The position numbers and the translations under genes were made by a program. The notes under the pieces were generated by a model, which ran no database searches, had not been told where the DNA came from, and saw only the letters and a list, made by a program, of their open reading frames with translations. Positions 7,399 to 15,541 of a stretch of DNA of 32,795 bases are shown here, in pieces; within the stretch, counting starts at the first letter, position 1; each line of letters begins with the position of its first letter. This stretch comes from Magnetococcales bacterium (GTDB lineage: Bacteria; Pseudomonadota; Magnetococcia; Magnetococcales; Magnetaquicoccaceae): positions 1 through 32,795 of the forward strand of contig JADGAR010000040.1 of assembly GCA_015231915.1 (NCBI GenBank), in the 5' to 3' direction.

Positions 7399-9832
7399 GA
7401 AACGCCGCTCCCGGCAGGCCATCGTCCTGGATGGAAATCCGGCCCTGATGGCCCTCGACGATCCCCTTGACGATGGACAGCCCCAACCCGGTGCCCCGGG
7501 TGGGTCCCTTGGTGGTGACGAACGGCTCGAAGATCCTGGCCCGCTTCTCCACGGGAATGCCGGGTCCGTTGTCCCGGACCAGGATGCGTATCCCGCTGCC
7601 CTCCCGGCGTCCATCGACCTGGATGCAGGGATCCGCAACCCTGTGCTCTTCCATGGCGTCCATGGCGTTGTTGAACAGATTGATGAACACCTGTGAGATC
7701 TCCTGGGCGTTGCAGGTCAACGTCAGCGCCTCCGGGATCGACACTTCCAGGCGGATGCCGTGCTTGAGGCGGTGCTGCAGCAGGGTGCGCGCCTCCTGCA
7801 AGGGTTCGCGCAGCGCCACGGCCCGCCTGCCCGTTTCCCGGTTGCCGCTGGCGTAGGACTTCAGGCTGTCGATGATGGTGGTGATGCGTTGGCTGCCCTT
7901 TTCGATCCCCTCCAGGGCGGGCTGGACTTCCGTGAGAAATCTTGCCACCCGGCCCCTGGGATCCGTCGCGGCGGCCTGTTCCAGCAGCGGCGCAGCCTGC
8001 TGCCAGAACTGGCGCAGAAAGGCGATGTTGCCGGTGATGAAGCTGTTGGGGTTCTTGATCTCGTGACCGATCCCGGCGGCGAAGGTGCCTAAAGTGGCCA
8101 GCCGCTCGGTGTGCAGCAGTTGCCGGGTGCGCTCCTCGACCATGCTCTCCAGTTTCTCGGCGTACTCCTTCAATTGCCGTTCGGTCCTCTTGCGGTTGGT
8201 CAGGTCGCGGATGATGGCCAGGTGATAATGGGTTTCTCCCATCTTCCAGTGGGAGAGGGCAAGCTCCATGGGAAACGTTTCGCCGTTCTTGCGCAGACCG
8301 GACAGCTCACGGGTGATGCTCGTCAGCCGCAAGTCGGTCGTGTCGCGCATGTCGAACCCGGCCAACCTGGCACGATGCCGCTCCCGGTATTCCGGCGGGA
8401 TGATGAACTCCAGGGTGTGATCGTGGACCTCCTCCTCCTCGTAGCCGAACAGCTCGCGGGCGCCGCGATTCCAGGTTTCGATGCGTCCCTCCTGGTTGGC
8501 GATGATGATGGCGTCGCTGGCGCTTTGAATCAGGGAGCGAAAGCGCAGATGACTCGCCTTCAGGGCGGTCTCCGCCTGGCGACGCCGGGTCACGTCCTGT
8601 TTGATGGCGATGAACCGTTCGACCTGGTTCTCCTTGTCCATGACCGGGGTGATCACGGACTCCTCCACGTAGAGATGCCCCTGCTTGTGCCGGTTGGTGA
8701 ATTCCCCGCGCCAGGTGCGGCCCGCCAGAATGGTCTCCCACAGTTCCCGATAGAAGGCCGGTGGTTGCAGTCCCGACTTGAGCACCGCGTGGGTGCGACC
8801 GATGATCTCGTCCGGTGTGTAGCCGGTCTCCTGGCTGAACGCGGGATTGACCCATTCGATCACCCCGTCGCGGTTGGTGATCACCACGGCAGTGGCCACC
8901 GAGCGGATGGCGGTGGAGAGCGTGCGCAACTGCAACTCCCCCTCGTCGAGCGCCTGTTGCAGACGTTGCGGTTTGCGGACCAGATGAAAGATGCCCCCCC
9001 CGATGAGCAGGGAGATCACCCCGCCCAGGGCCAGAAACACCTCCCGTCCGGGCCAGCCGGCGGGCCAGCCATGGCGCGGTCTGGCCGCGATCCGCCAGGA
9101 GCCGTTGGGCAGGGTGATCTCCTGCGTCACCGCGTCGTTTTGAAAGGCACTTTCCGGGCCGAAGAAGAGTTCGCCCGTGGCCCCCAGGCCATCCTTGCCC
9201 CGCAGGGCGATTTCCATGGAGGGTGAAGGATCGTACAGTCGCCCCTCCTGCAACAGGGGCGTGAAGTCGATCACCATGATGGCCAGGCCCCAGAATGACG
9301 TGTCGGCCTTGGTGTCGTTCAAAAAAATGGGGAGGCGCCCGATCAATGCCTTGCCCCCCTGGCGCAGTTCCACCGGGCCGGCCAGGATGAGTCGTCTGGC
9401 ATCGATGGCCTTTTGTACCGCGTCGCGGCGTTGCGGATCGTTGAGCAGGTCGTGTCCCCTGGCGGCTTCGTTTCCTTGCAGGGGGTGGATATGGGTGACC
9501 ACGGCGTTCGGGGCCAGTTGCAGGCTGCGCAAGCCTTCCAGGCCGGATCCCAGTTCGCGCACGAAGGCCTGGAATTCGTTTTCCGTGAAGCGGGGATTGG
9601 CGATGACGAAGGCGGACAGACCCTGGAGCAGGTGGATGCGGCGGTTGATGGAGGCCTCGAGGTTGGCCCGGATGGCCCCCAGGGTCTCCTGCATGTGCGT
9701 GTGGGTCTGGAGTTGGAATTTTTCCCGCTCCGCCGCGTCCACGCTCCACAGCAGGGCGAGCAGGCACAGGGAGGTGGCCAGGCCCATGACACTGGCGCCG
9801 GTGACATGCTGTTTGATGTCTCTTAAGCGCAT
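7358..9832 (-). CDS. Membrane sensor histidine kinase: CHASE-like sensor, two PAS domains, HisKA-HATPase
   Basis: 824 aa. TM1 at about 13-33, an extracytoplasmic CHASE-like region at 60-245 (INRRIHLLQGLSAFV, LRSLQLAPNAVV), and TM2 at 273-293. PAS1 spans about 305-425 (VVITNRDGVIEWVNPAFSQE) and PAS2 about 430-555 (AIIIANQEGRIETWNRGARE). The HisKA domain has phospho-acceptor His590 in GIGHEIKNP. The ATPase has its N box at 728-737 (NLFNNAMDAM), G1 DNGPGIP at 754-760, F box FEPFVTTK and G2 GTGLGLS at 780-786, so all catalytic boxes are intact. It should sense a periplasmic small molecule and phosphorylate a response regulator, but no regulator gene lies in the window. It follows mltA by 57 bp of AT-rich DNA that may hold its own promoter. 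Its 3' end overlaps the convergent GT41 gene. Confidence 0.92.
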   Translation of the reverse strand: MRLRDIKQHVTGASVMGLATSLCLLALLWSVDAAEREKFQLQTHTHMQETLGAIRANLEASINRRIHLLQGLSAFVIANPRFTENEFQAFVRELGSGLEGLRSLQLAPNAVVTHIHPLQGNEAARGHDLLNDPQRRDAVQKAIDARRLILAGPVELRQGGKALIGRLPIFLNDTKADTSFWGLAIMVIDFTPLLQEGRLYDPSPSMEIALRGKDGLGATGELFFGPESAFQNDAVTQEITLPNGSWRIAARPRHGWPAGWPGREVFLALGGVISLLIGGGIFHLVRKPQRLQQALDEGELQLRTLSTAIRSVATAVVITNRDGVIEWVNPAFSQETGYTPDEIIGRTHAVLKSGLQPPAFYRELWETILAGRTWRGEFTNRHKQGHLYVEESVITPVMDKENQVERFIAIKQDVTRRRQAETALKASHLRFRSLIQSASDAIIIANQEGRIETWNRGARELFGYEEEEVHDHTLEFIIPPEYRERHRARLAGFDMRDTTDLRLTSITRELSGLRKNGETFPMELALSHWKMGETHYHLAIIRDLTNRKRTERQLKEYAEKLESMVEERTRQLLHTERLATLGTFAAGIGHEIKNPNSFITGNIAFLRQFWQQAAPLLEQAAATDPRGRVARFLTEVQPALEGIEKGSQRITTIIDSLKSYASGNRETGRRAVALREPLQEARTLLQHRLKHGIRLEVSIPEALTLTCNAQEISQVFINLFNNAMDAMEEHRVADPCIQVDGRREGSGIRILVRDNGPGIPVEKRARIFEPFVTTKGPTRGTGLGLSIVKGIVEGHQGRISIQDDGLPGAAFLIEFPDPSAPPAP

Positions 9833-9889
9833 GTTTACCTGACCTTTGTTATTTAACTAAAATAATCTATTGCCAACCATTCGTGAATG

Positions 9890-11170
9890 TCAGTTGGAGA
9901 AACCGGTCAACCTTTGCCAGAAACTCTTTTTGGGTTCCGGGGGCCTGGGGGCGATGAAGTAGAGGGAGGCGCCGGTCTGTTTCATGATACCGGCGGTGCG
10001 CAACGCCTTGTCGCCAAAGCCCATGAAATAATCGACCCGTCCAGGGCCGCGTATCGCCCCGCCAGTGTCCTGATTGACCGTGAAGCGCAGGGTGGGCCGC
10101 CAGCCGGTGACGGTGTCGTCTGCGGCGAATTCGGGAAAGGTGACGTACAACATGCCGGGCGCCCCTTTGGGAAAAAGCCGGTCATCCGTCGCCATGGAGC
10201 GCTCTCCGGTCAGGGGCACACCGATATTGCCATAGGGTCCTCCGTCCAGCTTGCGGAAAAAGACATACGAGGGATTGGAGAACATCACCCGTTCGGTCTG
10301 TTTGGGGTTGTCCTTCAGCCACTGCCGCAAGACGGGGAGACTCATCTTCTCTTTGGGGATTTCCTTCTCGTCGATCAACAGGGAGCCGATGGAACGGTAG
10401 GGCAGGCCATTGCTGCCGGCATAACCGACCCGCAGCGTGGCACCATCCGGCAGGGAGATCCGGCCCGAACCCTGAACATGCAGAAAGAAGAGATCAATGG
10501 GATCCTCCACCCAGGCCAGTTCCAGATGCTTGCCGCGCAGGACCCTTTCGCCGTCGATCTGGGCACGGCTGTAATAGGGGTGCAGGGCACCCTTGTCCAG
10601 CCTGCCCAGCAGCCGCTTGCCCTTGAAGTCGGGCCACCACTCCGACAGGTCCACTTCAATGAGGTTGTCGGGACGTCGGTACAGGGGGTGGGGATAACTC
10701 TTGCCGGGATTGAGCGATCCCTTGAGGAGCGGTTCGAAATAGGCGGTGACCATCACCTCCCCGTGATTGTCGCTGCCCACGGAATGAAACAGGAGGTAAT
10801 GTTCTTTCAGATGGTCGTGGAATTTCGCCAAAGGCAAGGTACGGGCCGCCTGGGCGAGATCCCGGCAGGCCTTGGCCATTTCGGCCACGGTGAAGGTGCG
10901 TGGTCCGAAACGCACCTGGGCGTCTTGCGGTTGCTGGGCCTCGTAGTAGGCGGCGCTCGCCTCCAGGGCATCGGCCCATGTGGCGAGGTCGCCATCCTGG
11001 GAGAGCACTTTGTCCACCTGGCTCCAGGCGGCCAGGGTCAGGCTGTTCTCCTCCGTGACGGCAGGCGGGGCGGGGGGGGGTGAGGAGCAACTGCTGAAAA
11101 AAACCAATCCCAGCGCCAGCCACAAGGCTGGCGCCGGGAGGAACCGCAATTGGGGAAAAAGCCGTCTCAC
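9890..11170 (-). CDS. mltA: Membrane-bound lytic murein transglycosylase A
   Basis: 426 aa from a GTG at 11170 that overlaps the TIM44-like stop (GTGA); an ATG at 11221 in frame would place the start deep in the upstream gene and is less likely. Residues 1-27 are a lipoprotein-type signal (LGLVFFSS before Cys28), so the enzyme is probably anchored in a membrane facing the periplasm. The MltA domain (about residues 110-330: VTAYFEPLLKGS, PHPLYRRP, DLFFLHVQGSGRI, VGYAGSNGLPYRSIG) is followed by the 3D domain with the catalytic Asp in NQDTGGAIRGPGRVDYFMG. MltA cleaves the MurNAc-GlcNAc bond of peptidoglycan, leaving 1,6-anhydro ends. The order TIM44-like then mltA is known from alphaproteobacteria. 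The C-terminal tail (KKSFWQRLTGFSN) is basic. Confidence 0.93.
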   Translation of the reverse strand: MRRLFPQLRFLPAPALWLALGLVFFSSCSSPPPAPPAVTEENSLTLAAWSQVDKVLSQDGDLATWADALEASAAYYEAQQPQDAQVRFGPRTFTVAEMAKACRDLAQAARTLPLAKFHDHLKEHYLLFHSVGSDNHGEVMVTAYFEPLLKGSLNPGKSYPHPLYRRPDNLIEVDLSEWWPDFKGKRLLGRLDKGALHPYYSRAQIDGERVLRGKHLELAWVEDPIDLFFLHVQGSGRISLPDGATLRVGYAGSNGLPYRSIGSLLIDEKEIPKEKMSLPVLRQWLKDNPKQTERVMFSNPSYVFFRKLDGGPYGNIGVPLTGERSMATDDRLFPKGAPGMLYVTFPEFAADDTVTGWRPTLRFTVNQDTGGAIRGPGRVDYFMGFGDKALRTAGIMKQTGASLYFIAPRPPEPKKSFWQRLTGFSN

Positions 11171-12201
11171 AACGTGCCGCGTGCCACTTCTCCGGGTTGC
11201 TGAATCGCGGAGAGCAGCCAATTGGGGTTGGTTGCGCCGACAGGCCGGCAGAAGGTCCAGTACTCCTCGGCCTGCACCGGTTGCGAGGGGTTGCCGTTGG
11301 TGACGCGACCGTTCATGTCGGTTTCGTATTCGATCATTTCGATGGCGAAATGGACCGTGATCCAGTTTTCGCCGGCCTCCTGCCAGGCTTCGGAGATCTC
11401 GCAGGCCAGGAAGCGGATGCGATCCACCACGTCGCGACGACCGGCGGCCTGGCGTTCACTGGCTTGTTGCTGCACGATGGCCCACATGCGCTCCGTGAGC
11501 AGAGGGCGCAGGCGGTCGATGTTCCAGTTGCTCCATGCGGCCTGGAGTTGCTGAAAGGCCCCTTGTGCGCCCATCAGGAAGTGACCTTCGTTGAAGGAGG
11601 GATCCATGCTGGTGATCTGGGCCAGCCCCTGGGAAACCGTATCGACGGGTCCGGCGGTGCCGCCCCCCATGGAGAAGGTCTGGGGCAGGGGGTTTTTGTC
11701 CAGGGAGACGCGGGGAGTCGTGGACTGGGGGAAACTGGTCGGCATGGCGTGGCCGCCGTAAGGGGTGGAGTACTCGACAGGCTGCTGGGGCGCATGGTCC
11801 ATGCCGCCGGCGGGGCGACGGTTCCTGAGCCAGCGGATGAGGAGGAAGATGCCGCCTCCGATCAGCAGGATCTCGAGAAAGCCGATGCCGCCACCTGCGC
11901 CGCCGCCGAAGAGCATGGAGCCGAGCAGACCGCCGAGCATGAAGCCGCCGATGCCGCCCAGCAGGCCGGACCCCCAGCGGGAGCCGGAGCTGGCTGGCGT
12001 GGCCTGGTGTTGTGCCGGCATGGCGGGCTGGGCGGAGCGCTGGGTGGCCTGCTGGGGCGGCGAGAAGCTTTTTGAGCCGCGCGACCCCACGGAGCTGCCC
12101 CCTCCCATGCGCGCCGCCATGGCCTCATCCGGGGTCAGCAGCGCAAAGCCGGCCAACAGAAAGAGCAGCAGGGTGAAGCAGATCGTGATGGTGTTTTTCA
12201 T
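11167..12201 (-). CDS. TIM44-like domain membrane protein
   Basis: 344 aa from the ATG at 12201, with GAGGAAC as ribosome binding site; the start overlaps the glcF stop (ATGA). Residues 1-29 form a signal peptide ending AMAA. A low-complexity Ser/Gln/Ala stretch follows, then a Gly-rich hydrophobic pair (GGIGGFMLGGLLGSMLFGGG and IGFLEILLIGGGIFLLIRWL, about 83-130). The C-terminal 140 residues are a TIM44/MRPL45-like alpha-beta domain (FNEGHFLMGAQGAFQQLQAA, DRLRPLLTERMWAIVQQQ, EYWTFCRPVG, NWLLSAIQ). Bacterial proteins of this family have a single-pass anchor and a domain related to the mitochondrial import motor subunit Tim44; their exact role is unsettled. Coupling with mltA by a GTGA overlap argues for a role in the cell envelope. 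Confidence 0.87.
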   Translation of the reverse strand: MKNTITICFTLLLFLLAGFALLTPDEAMAARMGGGSSVGSRGSKSFSPPQQATQRSAQPAMPAQHQATPASSGSRWGSGLLGGIGGFMLGGLLGSMLFGGGAGGGIGFLEILLIGGGIFLLIRWLRNRRPAGGMDHAPQQPVEYSTPYGGHAMPTSFPQSTTPRVSLDKNPLPQTFSMGGGTAGPVDTVSQGLAQITSMDPSFNEGHFLMGAQGAFQQLQAAWSNWNIDRLRPLLTERMWAIVQQQASERQAAGRRDVVDRIRFLACEISEAWQEAGENWITVHFAIEMIEYETDMNGRVTNGNPSQPVQAEEYWTFCRPVGATNPNWLLSAIQQPGEVARGTL

Positions 12202-13499
12202 GGTGTTCCTCGTTTTGGTTCCAGTGGTTTGTTTATGGCGGACCACAGCAGTTCCGCCAGATGTCTGACGCGCACCCGGGCGCCTCTTTGCCGCAGGCCC
12301 GCCTGCAGATGGAGCATGCAGCCCGGATTGCCTGCCACGACGCAATCCGCGCCGGTGGCGAGGATGGCGTCCAGTTTGCGTTCGCGGATGGCCTGGCTGC
12401 GGTCGGGCTGGCGCAACAGATACTCCCCTCCGGCCCCGCAACAGGCTGTCTGGGTTCCCGGTGGCGTGATTTCGCGCCTGGGGACGGGCAGCATGTCGAG
12501 CAGCTTTCGGGGTTCCTCTATTATACCCAATTCGAAGCGGGTTTGGCAATGGTCATGATAGGCCACGCTTTCGCACTCCGGAAGCGCGCCGGAAAGGGGG
12601 GAGTGTGGCATTTTTTGCAGGAGAAACGTGTTGAAATCCATCGTTTTTGCGACCAGTTCCCTGGCAAGCGGGTGGAAATCGGGATCATCGGCCAGGGCGG
12701 ACGGATAATCGGCGATGGTCATGGCGCAATTGGCGCTGTCGCACAGCACGGCATCGACGGGACCGGCAGCGGCAAAGGCCCGCAGGGTGCGTCTGGCCTG
12801 GCGGCGGAAACGTGCGCCGTCTCCGGCTTCCCGGTAGGGGGAACCGCAACAGCCAAAGCCTTGCCAGACAACGACATCGCATCCGGTCCAAACCAGGAGA
12901 TTGGCCGCCGCAGGCGCAACGTGCGGCAGAAACAGGCGGGCCATGCAGCCGCACAGCAAGGCCACCCGTGGCCGACCGGCAGCGGACGCCTCCGGGGGGG
13001 AAGCGGTGAACATCACCTCCGGTCCAGGGTCGGGGAGCAGGGATTCCAGGCGTTCCAAAGCGGAAAAGCGGGCCAGAATGGCGTGTCGTCGGACAAAATC
13101 CTGCCATCCCAGCTTACGATACCAGCGCAGGACCAAGGCGGCCAGGGCGGTCAGGCGGTGACTGTCGGTGATCCGATGCAAAAGACGACTGGCCAGCGTG
13201 GGCCGGAGCGGGGCCAGCAGGCGGGCCTGCATGACAAGGGAGCCGGGTCTGACACCGGCTGGACAGGCCAGGTGGCAGGCCCTGCAAAGCAGGCAGCGGG
13301 AGAGGGCGTTGCCCGCCTCATCGGGGGTCAGATCGCCGGCGGCGAGCGCCAGGACAATGGAGACGCGCCCGCGCGGGGATTCGGTTTCGTCGTTGTCCAC
13401 CCGGTAGGTGGGACAGCTCGGCAGACAATAGCCGCAGTGGGTGCATGCCCCGGCATTCCCGAAGGGTGGTGTTTCCATGACACGTTCACGTGCGACCAC
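12198..13499 (-). CDS. glcF: Glycolate oxidase iron-sulfur subunit-like protein (GlcF family)
   Basis: 433 aa if the GTG at 13499 is used, 426 aa from the ATG at 13478; neither has a good ribosome binding site. Two 4Fe-4S ferredoxin motifs lie near the N-terminus (CTHCGYCLPSCP and CLLCRACHLACP). Two CCG-type cysteine-rich domains follow (GFGCCGSPYREAG and QTACCGAGGEYLL). The order and length match GlcF, the electron-transfer subunit of membrane-associated glycolate oxidase GlcDEF. The flavin subunits GlcD and GlcE are not in the window, so it either works with unlinked partners or is a related Fe-S oxidoreductase. It lies between the 78-aa gene (15 bp upstream) and the TIM44-like gene (ATGA overlap), an unexpected neighbour for peptidoglycan genes. 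Confidence 0.82.
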   Translation of the reverse strand: MVARERVMETPPFGNAGACTHCGYCLPSCPTYRVDNDETESPRGRVSIVLALAAGDLTPDEAGNALSRCLLCRACHLACPAGVRPGSLVMQARLLAPLRPTLASRLLHRITDSHRLTALAALVLRWYRKLGWQDFVRRHAILARFSALERLESLLPDPGPEVMFTASPPEASAAGRPRVALLCGCMARLFLPHVAPAAANLLVWTGCDVVVWQGFGCCGSPYREAGDGARFRRQARRTLRAFAAAGPVDAVLCDSANCAMTIADYPSALADDPDFHPLARELVAKTMDFNTFLLQKMPHSPLSGALPECESVAYHDHCQTRFELGIIEEPRKLLDMLPVPRREITPPGTQTACCGAGGEYLLRQPDRSQAIRERKLDAILATGADCVVAGNPGCMLHLQAGLRQRGARVRVRHLAELLWSAINKPLEPKRGTP

Positions 13500-13514
13500 T
13501 GCTGCCCGGCTGGG

Positions 13515-13751
13515 TTACGCTCGGATATCCATCTTGTCGGCTTTTTCCGCATTGTGCCGCTTGACGGTTTCGGCGCTGTTCTCCTGGCGGTAGAGTTGCT
13601 TGTTGGCCTGCCGGGGTTCCATCATTTTTTTCGGGGCCTTGGCCGCCTCTTTTTCCTCCTGGGCCGCAGCGCGGTTTTTGGCCTGATTGGCCGGGTTGAG
13701 GCTCTTGAGGGAGGGGGTGTTGCCCGGAGGGGCGAGGGCTGCGAGCGACAT
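13515..13751 (-). CDS. Small charged protein of 78 aa, unknown
   Basis: The ATG at 13751 has a perfect AAGGAG 7 nt upstream, and this Shine-Dalgarno overlaps the TAA of lpoA (TAAGGAG), so the gene is tightly coupled to lpoA. The product is rich in Ala, Lys, Glu, Gln and Asn (for example AAAQEEKEAAKAPKKMME), has no signal peptide or membrane segment, and is probably helical or disordered and cytoplasmic. It is not recognised. The strong ribosome binding site and exact packing between lpoA and glcF make it a real gene rather than a chance frame. Confidence 0.7.
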   Translation of the reverse strand: MSLAALAPPGNTPSLKSLNPANQAKNRAAAQEEKEAAKAPKKMMEPRQANKQLYRQENSAETVKRHNAEKADKMDIRA

Positions 13752-13762
13752 GGGGCGTCTCC

Positions 13763-15511
13763 TTATTGCGAGAGGGGAAGAACAGGGATTTCCGCTTCGA
13801 TGGCTTCCGGATCCACGGGAGGCGGTTCGTTGGCGGGTTGCAAACGTGGCTCGGTCTCGACCGCCGGGACAGGCCGGGAGATGCGGCGGGCCGGGTCCGG
13901 CGCTCCGCTGCCGGGAGGCGCGGCAAGGGGGACGATCCGCTTGCCATCGATCCGATAGAGATGGAGATTGCGTTCGCTCAAGCCGTTGTCGAGGAAGCGA
14001 AGCGATCCGGCGCTGCCGTGAAAGCCGTTGGGACGGGTGATGCCCTCCTGCCATTGGGGACCGCCCAGCCGCTGATCCCGCAACAGTTGGGCGAGCACGG
14101 CGATGGAGTCGTAGACCAGCATGGAAAGGGCGGGCACCGGGGCGATCCCCAGGGTCTTCTGATGGCTGGCGTTGAATTGATCCCGCTTGTTATGATCGAT
14201 GTCGCAGAAGGTGGCCCCCTGGAGGGATTCCGACTCTTCCAGCAGTTCGGGCCGGTTCCACAGGGAAGACCCCAGCAGGGCGATCTTGGGGGAGACGATG
14301 CCGAACAGGGCCGCTTGCGGGGCGATCAGCCGCACCTGTTTGGCGCTGGCCGGGAGGTAGAGGGCCTCGAAATCGATCAGCGGGGCGGGTTCCTGGCCCG
14401 ATCCCTGGGCCGTGCGCTGTCTGGCCGCGCCGGGATCCGTCTGCACGATCATTTTGAGGGCATTGGAAAAATCGGTCTCCTGTTCCGGGAAGAGGATGGA
14501 ACGGGTGACGGTGCCGCCCAGGGCCGCGACCTCCTCGGCGAAGGTCTGGGCCTGGAGCCTGCCGTAATCGCTGTCTGCGGCCAGGATGGCGAACCGTTGC
14601 AGGTGCGCGGTCTGCATGGCGTGGCGCGCCATGACGCGGGCCTGGGCATCCGGCTGGAAGGCGTTGAGGAAGACGTTGCCGCCGGCAGAGAGGATTTCCT
14701 GCCTGGGATTGAGGGTGATGATGGGGATCTTGCTGGCGGCGGCGGCCTTGGCGGCACCCAGGGCGGCGGCATGAAAGATCGGACCGATGATGATCCGGCT
14801 GCCCCGGCCAACGAGTTTCCGCACCGCTTCCTGCGCCGTGGTCTCGTTGGCGCCGCTGTCTTCGACCTCCAGGTGGAGGTTGACATCGCGATAGTCGGCG
14901 AGGGCCTTTCTGGCCGCCAGAATCAGGTTGTTGCCCATGGCGGCGGAAGGGCCGGTCAGGGGGATCATCAGTCCGGCAACGACGGCCTCGGTGGCGTTGG
15001 GGTCATTGGCGATGCGGCGCATGGCCTCGGTGTTGACCAGGGAGGAGTGGGAGGCCTTTTGCCACGCCTGCTGGGCCGCCTGCTCCTCGCCGGCCACCGC
15101 CAGGCGGTCGCCGAGCACCAGCTGGAGAAACGGAAGCAGCGAGGACCCCTTGGGCTGGCGGTCGAGCAGGGTCTTGATCTGTTCCCGGGACAGGGGTTCC
15201 AGGGCCAGGAGCAGTTCGCGGATCTGGTCGGGCGCGGAGGGGGTGGGCGGGATCCGCTGCAAATAGGCCCGCGAGGCGTCCTGGGAGGACGGCGCGAGGA
15301 ATTCGTCGATCAGGCGTTGCCAGGGCGAGGGTTGACCCGGTTCGGCATAGGGGGTGACCCGGTAACCCGGGAGCGGATTTTGGCTGGCGTCAGACGGGGT
15401 GCGGGTGGTATTACCTGGGGATTGATCCGTGGGCAGCACCTGGGCGCTGGCCGTCGTGACCAGGAGCAGCCAGACGAGACAGACCAGCGGGAACGAAAAA
15501 GGAGCGCGCAT
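13763..15511 (-). CDS. lpoA: Penicillin-binding-protein activator, LpoA/LppC family
   Basis: 582 aa. Signal peptide at residues 1-23 (FPLVCLVWLLLVTTASA). An N-terminal helical TPR-like part (about 50-170) is followed by a periplasmic-binding-protein (type 1) fold from about 175 (AGLMIPLTGPSAAMGNNLIL, IIIGPIFHAAAL, RFAILAADSDYGRLQAQTF, ALYLPASAKQVRLIAPQAAL). This is the LppC/LpoA architecture; in enterics LpoA stimulates the bifunctional synthase PBP1A. LpoA there is an outer-membrane lipoprotein, whereas no canonical lipobox Cys is seen here, so this one may be soluble in the periplasm. The C-terminus has a Pro-rich tail. It is divergent from rsmI with 30 bp between starts, the arrangement also seen for yraL/yraM in E. 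coli. No clear ribosome binding site precedes the ATG. Confidence 0.87.
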   Translation of the reverse strand: MRAPFSFPLVCLVWLLLVTTASAQVLPTDQSPGNTTRTPSDASQNPLPGYRVTPYAEPGQPSPWQRLIDEFLAPSSQDASRAYLQRIPPTPSAPDQIRELLLALEPLSREQIKTLLDRQPKGSSLLPFLQLVLGDRLAVAGEEQAAQQAWQKASHSSLVNTEAMRRIANDPNATEAVVAGLMIPLTGPSAAMGNNLILAARKALADYRDVNLHLEVEDSGANETTAQEAVRKLVGRGSRIIIGPIFHAAALGAAKAAAASKIPIITLNPRQEILSAGGNVFLNAFQPDAQARVMARHAMQTAHLQRFAILAADSDYGRLQAQTFAEEVAALGGTVTRSILFPEQETDFSNALKMIVQTDPGAARQRTAQGSGQEPAPLIDFEALYLPASAKQVRLIAPQAALFGIVSPKIALLGSSLWNRPELLEESESLQGATFCDIDHNKRDQFNASHQKTLGIAPVPALSMLVYDSIAVLAQLLRDQRLGGPQWQEGITRPNGFHGSAGSLRFLDNGLSERNLHLYRIDGKRIVPLAAPPGSGAPDPARRISRPVPAVETEPRLQPANEPPPVDPEAIEAEIPVLPLSQ

Positions 15512-15541
15512 TTGGAGAGCAAGGAGTCCGGTCAGGAGTCG

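Noticed and set aside
3420-7638. Long minus-strand frames opposite the acyltransferase, regulator and GT41 genes
   Set aside because: No domain pattern, Arg/Pro/Gly-rich shadow composition, and the opposite strand carries clear protein families.
9833-9889. Promoter for the histidine kinase from TTGGCA (9871-9876, minus strand)
   Set aside because: The region is AT-rich, but no convincing -10 lies at 16-18 bp, so no exact site is called.
13766-15541. Plus-strand frame upstream of rsmI that would extend it to 881 residues
   Set aside because: It is the complement of lpoA. RsmI motifs begin right after the ATG at 15542, which has a ribosome binding site.
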